A stretch of DNA of 23,014 nucleotides, taken from the NCBI GenBank assembly GCA_022712785.1, contig JAFLJX010000147.1, positions 1 through 23,014 on the forward strand. Direction: 5' to 3'. A program made the position numbers and the translations under genes. Source of the DNA: Mycoplasmatota bacterium (lineage in GTDB: Bacteria > Bacillota_I > Bacilli_A > Izemoplasmatales > Izemoplasmataceae). Shown here piece after piece: positions 7,822-14,618 of the stretch. Below the pieces are notes generated by a model, which worked only from the letters and a program-made list of their open reading frames with translations, did no database searches and was not told the origin of the DNA. Every line of letters begins with the position of its first letter. Within the stretch, counting starts at the first letter, position 1.

Positions 7822-7869
7822 TATTTAGTGCTGTTTTATTATATATTATGTTTATATTCTATGCAAGAA

Positions 7870-7899
7870 AAAGAATAAAGGGTTTCCCATTTATTCTTT
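7870..7899 (-). terminator. Terminator at the end of the pst-phoU-phoR operon
   Basis: On the minus strand AAAGAATAAA pairs with TTTATTCTTT, and an inner GGG-AAA-CCC hairpin caps it, with one bulged T. A T-rich tail (TTC TTG) follows. The phoR stop codon is inside the stem. Confidence 0.7.
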
Positions 7900-9123
7900 A
7901 ATGTTCAATATAATTTCAATTGTTGTTCCTTCATTTTCGATTGAACTTACTGAAATATTACCCCCATGTTTCAAAACAACATTCTTACAAATGCTCAATC
8001 CTAAGCCACTCCCACCTGTATCCCTACTTCTTGCTGCGTCAACCCTATAAAATCTTTTAAATATTTTACCAAGATTTTCTTTACTTATTCCTATTCCTGT
8101 GTCAATTACTTTAAGTCTATATTTAGAGCCTTCTATACTACCTAGAATGCTAATTTTACCTTTATCTGTATAATTAGTAGCATTTCTTACAAGATTAAGT
8201 ATAACTTGTCCCATCTTGTTCTTATCAATATCAAAAGTGCAATCTTCAACTATAATACTATATTTTAATCCTTTTTTTATTATCTTATTCTTCATTGAAT
8301 CAATATTTTCACTTACTAAATCTTTTATATTTATTTGTTCAAGGTTCAGTTCATAATCTAGTCTTTCCATTTTTGAAATAATTAGTAAATCTGATAAAAT
8401 TGTTTCCATACGATTGGATTCTTTATTAATAAGTTTTACAAATTCAATTCTATCTTCTTCCAGCATATCAGCATTTCTTGATAGTATTTCTGAAAAGCCT
8501 TTAATTGCTGATAAAGGTGTCTTAAGCTCATGTGAGACATCAGCAGTAAACTGTTTTTGAAATCTTTCCGCTGTTTTTAGACTTGATATATCATGAACAA
8601 TGATCAAGCAACCTTGAAATAAATCATTTTCAAAAATAGGAGTGCTTACTAAATCATAATGTTTATTTAAGTATTGAATTTGTTCTCTAAAACTTTTCTC
8701 AAGTAAATAAGCTTCATTAATAAATTTGTATAAAGGCTTAATTTTTACTAATGAATTGTAGTCTTTAATATTAGTATCCATAATATTAAAATATTGATTA
8801 AAATCTTTATTAGTGAAATTGATAATACCTTCTTCATTCACCATTATTAGTCCACTACCTAGGGTTTGTGTTAATGAAACAAATCTCTTGTATGATTCTT
8901 CGTTTTCTTTTTTTGTTTTACTTAATTTTGACATAAGTCTTGATAAAGAAGCTTCATTATTTTGGTTTACCTTATCTCTCTCACCATAGAAACCAAAAAT
9001 ATGAAATGCCATGAGTGCAGAAATAAACAAAACTGTAACAAGTGTATTTTTAAATATAGCAACAACGAGAATTACTAATATATATGCAATAATTATTGTG
9101 AATATGTCTTTCTTAAAATTCAT
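7891..9123 (-). CDS. phoR: PhoR-like membrane sensor histidine kinase
   Basis: 410-residue sensor kinase. Two hydrophobic segments lie at about 6-24 and 27-44 with almost no extracytoplasmic loop. A charged coiled region (50-80) and a PAS-like domain (about 85-180, GLIMVNEEGIINFTN) follow. The HisKA domain has the phosphoacceptor His198 in DVSHELKTP. The ATPase domain shows NLVRNATNYTDKG, DTGIGIS and GGSGLGLSICKNV. The minimal loop suggests that it senses phosphate through Pst and PhoU rather than by direct external binding, as in other PhoR proteins. The cognate regulator is most likely the phoB product encoded 4.7 kb upstream of phoR. AGGAGG precedes the ATG. An internal TGATATAAT at 9145-9153 could give extra transcription, but its leader would be only about 15 bases. 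Confidence 0.9.
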   Translation of the reverse strand: MNFKKDIFTIIIAYILVILVVAIFKNTLVTVLFISALMAFHIFGFYGERDKVNQNNEASLSRLMSKLSKTKKENEESYKRFVSLTQTLGSGLIMVNEEGIINFTNKDFNQYFNIMDTNIKDYNSLVKIKPLYKFINEAYLLEKSFREQIQYLNKHYDLVSTPIFENDLFQGCLIIVHDISSLKTAERFQKQFTADVSHELKTPLSAIKGFSEILSRNADMLEEDRIEFVKLINKESNRMETILSDLLIISKMERLDYELNLEQINIKDLVSENIDSMKNKIIKKGLKYSIIVEDCTFDIDKNKMGQVILNLVRNATNYTDKGKISILGSIEGSKYRLKVIDTGIGISKENLGKIFKRFYRVDAARSRDTGGSGLGLSICKNVVLKHGGNISVSSIENEGTTIEIILNIKE

Positions 9124-9168
9124 ATATAAGCCTCCTATATATTTATTATATCAAATTTTTAGTTCTTT

Positions 9169-9828
9169 TTAGTTTAATTCTACTCTTTTCCCACTTACTA
9201 AGTAAACAATGTTTTCAGCAATATTAGTTACATGGTCTCCAGCGCGTTCAATTTGTTTAATTACTAAGAGACCTCTGATAGCCTCTTCAGATTCTTCATC
9301 AGTTTTTATTTTTCCAATATTAATTAACTTTTTAACTTCTTCTTTATAAACATCGTCAAGAATTTCATCCTGATTATTAACTTTAAGAGCCAATTCTACA
9401 TCTTCTTTTTCAAATGATTCCATGATTCCTTCAAGCATATTGGTAAGATGTTTCCCCAAAAATATTATACCATTTACTACCACACTATTATCATGTTTTG
9501 TTTTAATCATGTATTTTGCGATATTTACAGCATAATCAGCTATTCTTTCTAAATCATTAGAAATCTTTAATGCAGTAACTATCCTTCTTAAATCACTTGC
9601 GACAGGGCATTGTCTCGCAATTATTAAATACCCATCAACATTAATAGAAATTTCGATATCATTAATCAGTTGATCATTTTCTATTATTTCTTTTGCGATA
9701 TCTAAATCATTTGCTTCACAAGCTTTTATGATGTTTTTAAAGGCTTCTATTACTTCAGAACCCATATCTAATACTTTATTATTCAAATCTTCTAACTCAG
9801 TTGTAAACCTTTTTCTATTACCTAACAT
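9169..9828 (-). CDS. phoU: Phosphate transport regulator PhoU
   Basis: 219-residue all-helical cytosolic protein made of two PhoU repeats. Each carries the family signature with acidic metal-binding residues: SNDLERIADYAVNIA in the first half and QIERAGDHVTNIAENIVYL in the second. In characterised systems PhoU links the Pst transporter to the PhoR kinase and keeps signalling off when phosphate is plentiful. I chose the ATG at 9828 because AGGAG lies seven bases upstream and overlaps the pstB stop codon (TAGGAG). An upstream in-frame TTG at 9846 is inside pstB and not needed. The next gene is phoR, which suits a direct regulatory partnership. Confidence 0.95.
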   Translation of the reverse strand: MLGNRKRFTTELEDLNNKVLDMGSEVIEAFKNIIKACEANDLDIAKEIIENDQLINDIEISINVDGYLIIARQCPVASDLRRIVTALKISNDLERIADYAVNIAKYMIKTKHDNSVVVNGIIFLGKHLTNMLEGIMESFEKEDVELALKVNNQDEILDDVYKEEVKKLINIGKIKTDEESEEAIRGLLVIKQIERAGDHVTNIAENIVYLVSGKRVELN

Positions 9829-9838
9829 ATTTATTCTC

Positions 9839-10597
9839 CTATCCAAATCTTCCTGTAATGTAATCTTCTGTTTTTTGATGTGTTGGTTGTGTAAATATCT
9901 TATTTGTTTTATCCATCTCGATTAATTCTCCCATTAAGAAAAATGCTGTATAATCAGAGATTCTTGCAGCTTGCTGCATATTATGAGTTACGATTACTAT
10001 TGTATAATCTTTCTTTAAATCACTAATTAATTCTTCTATTTTTAAAGTTGCTATTGGATCAAGTGCACTAGTGGGTTCATCCATTAGAATAACTTCTGGT
10101 TCCATAGCAATTGCACGAGCAATACATAGTCTTTGTTGTTGCCCTCCAGATAAGCTTAGTGCATTAGCTTTTAATCTATCTTTAACTTCTTCATATATTG
10201 CTGCACTTATAAGAGAAGATTCAACTATTTTATCCAGAATTTTTTTATCCTTAATTCCTTGACACCTTGGTCCATATGCAACATTATCATATATACTCAT
10301 TGGAAATGGATTTGGTTTTTGAAATACCATTCCTACTTTAGTTCTTAGATTAATTACATCAAATCCCGTTTCATAAATGTTGTTTTCCTCAAATTCTATT
10401 TCTCCGGTAATACTACAAGAGTCTATAAGATCATTCATTCTATTTAAACTTCTTAAGAAAGTAGATTTTCCACAACCAGAAGGGCCAATTAATGCTGTAA
10501 CTTTATTGTTTTCTATATTGATGTTGATTCCGCTTAATGCTTGGAAATCTCCATAAAACAAATCCAAATTGTTTATTTCGAATACTTTTTTTGACAT
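9839..10597 (-). CDS. pstB: Phosphate ABC transporter ATP-binding protein PstB
   Basis: 252-residue cytosolic ATPase of the PstSCAB high-affinity phosphate importer. It has a complete set of ABC motifs: Walker A GPSGCGKST followed by the PstB-typical FLRSLNRMND, Q-loop VFQKPNPFPMSIYDNVAYG, signature LSGGQQQR, Walker B VILMDEPTSALDP, and switch histidine in VTHNMQQA. Length is standard. Two ATGs are close together; the one at 10597 is preferred because AGGAG is seven bases upstream, whereas the ATG at 10603 directly abuts it. The pstA stop codon is part of that TAGGAG ribosome binding site, which implies coupled translation. Confidence 0.96.
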   Translation of the reverse strand: MSKKVFEINNLDLFYGDFQALSGININIENNKVTALIGPSGCGKSTFLRSLNRMNDLIDSCSITGEIEFEENNIYETGFDVINLRTKVGMVFQKPNPFPMSIYDNVAYGPRCQGIKDKKILDKIVESSLISAAIYEEVKDRLKANALSLSGGQQQRLCIARAIAMEPEVILMDEPTSALDPIATLKIEELISDLKKDYTIVIVTHNMQQAARISDYTAFFLMGELIEMDKTNKIFTQPTHQKTEDYITGRFG

Positions 10598-10607
10598 ATT
10601 CATTCTC

Positions 10608-11813
10608 CTAACCTAAATCCCTTATAAATCTTTTTGAGATTAGTTTTATTATTATATTCAGTGTTAGTACTATCATTAAAATAACTATAGCTATTGTACT
10701 TGCCAATTCAATATTTGCTGGCTCATCTTTCATCAAAGACCAAATATGTACTGATAATGTTGTTGATTTACCAAATATTGATATATCATCTTTTACCGCT
10801 GTCCCTATAGCAAATATCAGTGCTGCTGATTCTCCTATTACTCGACCTATTGCGAGTAAAGTAGCGGTTAAAATACCAGGTAAAGCTGAAGGCAATACTA
10901 CTTTAAATGTCGTTTGTGTATGATTAGCCCCAAGAGCTAATGATGATTCTCGAAGTGAGTCCGGTACAATTTTTAATGATTCCTCTGTAGCTCTTATTAT
11001 AACAGGGAGCAATATTACTGCGAGGGTAAAACTACCTGATATAAGATTAGCACTATCTGCCTGTGTAAATTTAATTGTCAGAGGAACAAATACTGCTAGA
11101 CCCATTAGCCCAAAAATAATGGAAGGTACTCCGGTTAAAACCTCTATTAAACTTCTTAATATATTTGTTATTTTATTTTTGCCTGCAAATTCATTTAAGT
11201 AAATTGCAGTAAATATTCCAATTGGAAGTGCGATAGCTATCGTTATTCCAATTAAATAGAAGGTTGTAATTATTGACCCTCTAATTCCACCTCCAAGTGA
11301 AGAATACACAATTTCTCTTATGGTTTCAGTGCTATCAAGATCTGAAATCATAACCTTTGCGCCTGTTCTAGTAAGAGATGTTCCTTTATCGAAATATGCT
11401 ATTTTAGATATCAACTGACCTTCAATGAATTCTATTGATTCAATTCCTTCTTCACTATTTTTATTATACATAAGTAATAAAGGTGAATCCTCAGCAACAT
11501 ATTCTATAATGATTATTGAATTTCCCTCTCTATCTTTATCATCCACAAGACCAAGTCCCCATTTTTCAGAATAGTGAACATCTTCACTTAATGAATCTGG
11601 TTTTAAGGTTGATGAAAAACTATAACCTTCTTCTAAAGCACCATTATAGAATGTAGCATAATAATCATTTGTTAATAATCCAAAATCTAAGAGCTTGTAA
11701 CCATTTATAAAAACAAAGAGAAATATCAATGATAATGTAGCTACAGCTATAAAAGCAGCAAAGTATGTAATAGTTTGGTAGAAACAGTCTTTTAATTTAC
11801 GTTTATTTGACAT
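10608..11813 (-). CDS. pstA: Phosphate ABC transporter permease PstA with large extracytoplasmic insertion
   Basis: 401-residue inner-membrane permease, about 100 residues longer than usual PstA. After the first membrane helix (about 16-38), residues 39 to about 172 form a hydrophilic region outside the membrane, where normal PstA has a short loop. Within it, WGLGLVDD..., IIIIEYVAEDSPLLL, EGQLISKIAYF and ISDLDSTETIREIV follow the pattern of a PDZ-like fold; this is inference. The permease core is then normal: GGGIRGSIITTFYLIGI, the PIGIFTAIYLNEF stretch, TGVPSIIFGLMGL and the EAA-type loop RESSLALGANHTQTTFKVVLP. The ATG at 11813 is better spaced from its AGG than the ATG at 11819. It overlaps the end of pstC. 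Confidence 0.93.
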   Translation of the reverse strand: MSNKRKLKDCFYQTITYFAAFIAVATLSLIFLFVFINGYKLLDFGLLTNDYYATFYNGALEEGYSFSSTLKPDSLSEDVHYSEKWGLGLVDDKDREGNSIIIIEYVAEDSPLLLMYNKNSEEGIESIEFIEGQLISKIAYFDKGTSLTRTGAKVMISDLDSTETIREIVYSSLGGGIRGSIITTFYLIGITIAIALPIGIFTAIYLNEFAGKNKITNILRSLIEVLTGVPSIIFGLMGLAVFVPLTIKFTQADSANLISGSFTLAVILLPVIIRATEESLKIVPDSLRESSLALGANHTQTTFKVVLPSALPGILTATLLAIGRVIGESAALIFAIGTAVKDDISIFGKSTTLSVHIWSLMKDEPANIELASTIAIVILMIVLTLNIIIKLISKRFIRDLG

Positions 11814-12774
11814 CAACATTACCTACTTTCTTCTTAATATAGTTTAAGATAACGTTAGTTAACATAATTACAACCATTAGAACTATTCCTACACTAAATC
11901 TTATATCATAATCAATCCCAGTTGTTTCTTTAAGTCCTTCAAGCATAGTTGAAGTTAACGTACTTGTGGTTTCGAAGAAGGCAAGTGTTGGTCCAGATTT
12001 TGCATTACCAGCTACTAAAGATACCGCTGTCGCTTCACCTAAAGCTCTACCAATTCCAAGAATTGCTGAAGCAAATATTCCAGATTTAGCTGAAGCTAAT
12101 ATCACCTTGAAGTTGGTTTGAGTTTTTGAAGCTCCAAGAGCAAGAGATCCATGTTCAATGTCTTTCCCAACGCTTCTAATTGATACTTCAGAAATTGCAG
12201 TAATTGTTGGTAATGTCATTAAGGAAAGAACTAATACAGTTGCCATTACTGAGTTCCCACCTTTGGATTGGATTCCTAATACATCAGCAAAATTATAAAC
12301 AAACACAAGTATTACTCCACTACCAAATAATCCATATACTATTGATGGTATTGAAGCCAATAATTCAACAACGGTTCTTAAAAATTCTGCCAATTTTTTT
12401 GGTGCAACCTTAGCAATAAATAAAGCTGTTAGCACCCCTAATGGTAAAGATATCAAAAGTGATAATAGTGCTATATATAAGGTGTTTATAATTATAAATC
12501 CTACACTGTAAAGGTTAGACTGAAAAGCCGTTCCAGATAACCAAATACTTCCTGTAAGAAATCTTATAACATTCACTGAACCTATTCCATTGTTATCGGT
12601 TATAAAAGGTATTATTCCCTTCATGGAGATAAAAACAATTATAATTAATATAAATGAGGCAGATATTACGGTAGAGATAAGAAAAAACATTCTAACAACT
12701 ATGTCTATATGTTCCTTTTTATTTCTTTTTTTTATTTGAGCAAATTTTGTACTAAATTTATTAACTAACTCCAT
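11803..12774 (-). CDS. pstC: Phosphate ABC transporter permease PstC
   Basis: 323-residue membrane permease that pairs with PstA. A charged N-terminal tail of about 25 residues precedes the first membrane helix. Then come the family region FLTGSIWLSGTAFQ and a core with LPLGVLTALFIAKVAPKKLAEFLRT, ELLASIPSIVYGLFG and the cytoplasmic coupling loop EHGSLALGASKTQTNFKVILASAKSGI. Length and topology are ordinary for PstC. An AGGAGA lies eight bases upstream of the ATG. A terminator-like hairpin lies between pstS and this gene, so its transcription may be lower than that of pstS. Its 3' end overlaps pstA. Confidence 0.95.
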   Translation of the reverse strand: MELVNKFSTKFAQIKKRNKKEHIDIVVRMFFLISTVISASFILIIIVFISMKGIIPFITDNNGIGSVNVIRFLTGSIWLSGTAFQSNLYSVGFIIINTLYIALLSLLISLPLGVLTALFIAKVAPKKLAEFLRTVVELLASIPSIVYGLFGSGVILVFVYNFADVLGIQSKGGNSVMATVLVLSLMTLPTITAISEVSIRSVGKDIEHGSLALGASKTQTNFKVILASAKSGIFASAILGIGRALGEATAVSLVAGNAKSGPTLAFFETTSTLTSTMLEGLKETTGIDYDIRFSVGIVLMVVIMLTNVILNYIKKKVGNVDVK

Positions 12775-12797
12775 GAAGTGGTCTCCTTTTGAAAGAG

Positions 12798-12820
12798 AAA
12801 AAGCCTTGAATATTCAAAGC
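12798..12820 (-). terminator. Hairpin with T-run between pstS and pstC
   Basis: On the minus strand GCTTTGA and TCAAGGC form a seven-pair stem with a four-base loop (12803-12820), followed by five T residues. It lies 16 bases past the pstS stop. It may act as a partial terminator that keeps the binding protein in excess over the permeases, or may stabilise the pstS 3' end. Confidence 0.5.
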
Positions 12821-12835
12821 GTTTTCAAATTATTA

Positions 12836-13765
12836 TTAGTTTATAGCATCTTCCCAAATTATATATGCACCTGAGTAAATATTTTTTAAATCTATTGCAG
12901 TAACATTCGCTAAGTCATTATCTAAGTGAACTATTGCCACAATAGCATCCCATGCAAGTTGCCCTTGAGTATCATTAGCTCCAACTTCAGTATCCTTGAA
13001 TGGACGTGATGCAAACCCTATATGTTTTGCATTATCTCCATCCTTCTCAGAACCTTGAGTTCTTTTGAATCCATCAGATGAGCCTGTATGATCGTGCTCG
13101 GGCACGAAGTCCCCACATTTTGGTGCAAAGGCTTCTGTTAAAGCTTTTGCTATTTTCTCAATTGAATCTGATCCACCAAATTTAATTGTTATAGTACTAT
13201 TATCTTCTAAACAAATTGAGTAATCAGCTTTTATATCATCCCATAATTGTGATGAATCAAGAGAAACTGCACCTTTATCTGAAATAATGTCTGCACCATC
13301 AATTGTTCCTAAGAATGCAATAAATGCTTTCGAAATTTGTTCTTCTTCTTCAGATCCAAAATCTCCATCTTCTCTAATTACATAATTGAATGGTCTTTTT
13401 AAATCATAAGTATCATTAATTACATTTTCAAGTGTAGGTTCTACACTTTCGAATTGTAATCCTTTAACTGTCGAATCTAAGCTTGCAAGTGAGATATAAC
13501 CTATCCCATATTCATCAGTAGCAATAGATGTCAAGATTCCAGTATTATCTTTTATTACAAACCCATTAACTATTAAGCTATCATCCTCTGCTGCTTCAGA
13601 ATAATCTATTCCCGACATAAAACCCGCTCTTGTACCACTTGAAGTGTCTCTGGTATATACTGTTATATTTTTAGATGTTTCAAATCCTTTACTATCAGTA
13701 CCTCCACAAGCACCAAGTATTATTACTATTGTAATTGCCATCAAAGCTAATGTTACTTTTTTCAT
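12836..13765 (-). CDS. pstS: Phosphate-binding lipoprotein PstS, circularly permuted order
   Basis: 309-residue surface lipoprotein (lipobox LGAC, Cys20) that should deliver phosphate to PstCAB. In ordinary PstS the GS-x-S strand comes first, then SR, then the IFSG...W segment, then R-x3-SGTR, an IGY strand and the YPLxRP...G C-terminal part. Here the second half comes first: R39-x3-SGTR (42-46), GIGYISLAS (87-95), PTLENVINDTYDLKRP (110-125) and an AFIAFLGTIDGADIISDKGAVSL end (147-169). The usual first half follows: FGGSDSIEKIA (196-206), GSSDGF (228-233), IGFASRPF (249-256), AWDAIVAIVH (271-280) and NIYSGAYIIWEDA (295-307), after which the protein stops. All expected phosphate-contact regions are present. 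It leads the pst operon and has a Pho-box promoter and AGGAGG. Confidence 0.88.
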   Translation of the reverse strand: MKKVTLALMAITIVIILGACGGTDSKGFETSKNITVYTRDTSSGTRAGFMSGIDYSEAAEDDSLIVNGFVIKDNTGILTSIATDEYGIGYISLASLDSTVKGLQFESVEPTLENVINDTYDLKRPFNYVIREDGDFGSEEEEQISKAFIAFLGTIDGADIISDKGAVSLDSSQLWDDIKADYSICLEDNSTITIKFGGSDSIEKIAKALTEAFAPKCGDFVPEHDHTGSSDGFKRTQGSEKDGDNAKHIGFASRPFKDTEVGANDTQGQLAWDAIVAIVHLDNDLANVTAIDLKNIYSGAYIIWEDAIN

Positions 13766-13796
13766 TTTATTCCTCCTAAAATTTAATTACAACTTG

Positions 13797-13850
13797 ATTA
13801 TACTAATCCAATATTAAATACAAATATTTGTTTTGTAAAGATTGTGTAAA
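13797..13850 (-). promoter_or_regulatory. pstS promoter with PhoP/PhoB-type box
   Basis: A TATAAT -10 box (13797-13802) has no good -35. Upstream on the same strand as pstS are TTTACA (13845-13850) and TTTACA (13834-13839), exactly 11 bases apart. A TTAATA at 13812-13817 is in the same 11-base phase. This matches the TT(A/C/T)A(C/T)A direct-repeat pattern of the Bacillus PhoP box. A palindrome, ACAAATATTTGT (13820-13831), sits between the half-sites. The layout fits an activator-dependent promoter driven by the phoB product. Confidence 0.72.
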
Positions 13851-13851
13851 T

Positions 13852-13878
13852 AAAAAAAAGACGAGATAATCTCATCTT
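13852..13878 (-). terminator. Terminator after phoB
   Basis: On the minus strand AAGATGAGA and TCTCGTCTT form a nine-pair stem (one G-U, three-base loop, 13858-13878) followed by eight T residues. It separates phoB from the pstS promoter. The phoB stop codon overlaps the stem. Confidence 0.85.
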
Positions 13879-14542
13879 AAATTATTTTATACCCAATCCC
13901 TCTAATAGTTTTTATAAATTCAGCTCTAGGGTCAATCTTTTCTCTTAATTTGAATATATGTACATCAACTACTCTAGAATCACCGTCATAACTAAATCCC
14001 CATAAATTTGTAAGTAATTGATCTCTAGATAATGCTCTTCCTTTATTAATAAGGAGATATACTAATAATTCAAATTCCTTTAAAGTTAAATCAACATTGA
14101 TACCATCCTTTAAAACCTCATAACTACTCTGGATAATTTTTAAATCATTATAATATATTATATCCTCTTCTGATGATTTTACTCTCCTTCTTAACCCAAC
14201 CTTAATTCTTGCACTTAATACTCTAGGAGAAAATGGTTTTGTTACATAATCATCTGCACCAATTTCAAGTCCTTGAACCTTATTATATTCATCGTCTAAA
14301 GCAGTTAACATTATAATATAAGAATCATTATTCTCTTCTCTAAGTTTTTTACAGATTTCCATTCCATTCATAGATGGAAGCATTAAATCTAAAAGGATGA
14401 CATCATAATTGTTTTTTGAAGCTTTTTCATATCCTTCTAAACCATCAATAGCACTTTCAACGTTATATCCCAACTGTTTTAAATCATATTCTATCATTCT
14501 TTGAATTGACTTTTCATCTTCAATAATTAAAATCTTCGCCAT
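13877..14542 (-). CDS. phoB: PhoB/PhoP-like response regulator
   Basis: 221-residue OmpR/PhoB-family regulator. The receiver domain has acidic pocket residues E8 and D9, phosphoacceptor Asp52 in VILLDLMLPSMNG, the Thr in IIMLTA, and Lys in YVTKPFSP. The C-terminal winged helix (about 130-221) contains LTLKEFELLVYLL, the LLTNLWGFSYDGDSRVVDVHI recognition region and the terminal TIRGIGYKI. The ATG at 14542 is chosen because the receiver domain starts there; an upstream ATG at 14602 would add an unlikely 20-residue tail. It is encoded between nptA and pstS, with its probable kinase phoR at the far end of the pst operon, and is the natural candidate for binding the pstS Pho box. Confidence 0.93.
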   Translation of the reverse strand: MAKILIIEDEKSIQRMIEYDLKQLGYNVESAIDGLEGYEKASKNNYDVILLDLMLPSMNGMEICKKLREENNDSYIIMLTALDDEYNKVQGLEIGADDYVTKPFSPRVLSARIKVGLRRRVKSSEEDIIYYNDLKIIQSSYEVLKDGINVDLTLKEFELLVYLLINKGRALSRDQLLTNLWGFSYDGDSRVVDVHIFKLREKIDPRAEFIKTIRGIGYKII

Positions 14543-14594
14543 AAAACCACACTCCACTTTTAGAGTATCATACAATACATGATAAATTTCGCAT

Positions 14595-14611
14595 TTAACC
14601 AAAACTTAACA
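14595..14611 (+). promoter_or_regulatory. Possible Pho half-sites upstream of phoB
   Basis: TTAACC (14595-14600) and TTAACA (14606-14611) are direct repeats 11 bases apart on the plus strand, opposite to phoB. They resemble PhoP half-sites and could mediate autoregulation. In AT-rich DNA this may be chance. Confidence 0.25.
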
Positions 14612-14618
14612 ATTTTCC

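Noticed and set aside
9829..9846. TTG at 9846 as phoU start
   Set aside because: It lies inside pstB, and the AGGAG is correctly placed for the ATG at 9828.
12836..13765. PstS as a truncated or frameshifted pseudogene
   Set aside because: All segments expected of both lobes are present once each, the length is normal, and signal peptide, ribosome binding site and promoter are intact; only the order differs.
14543..14602. ATG at 14602 as phoB start
   Set aside because: It adds 20 residues ahead of a receiver domain that normally starts within the first few residues, and has no ribosome binding site.
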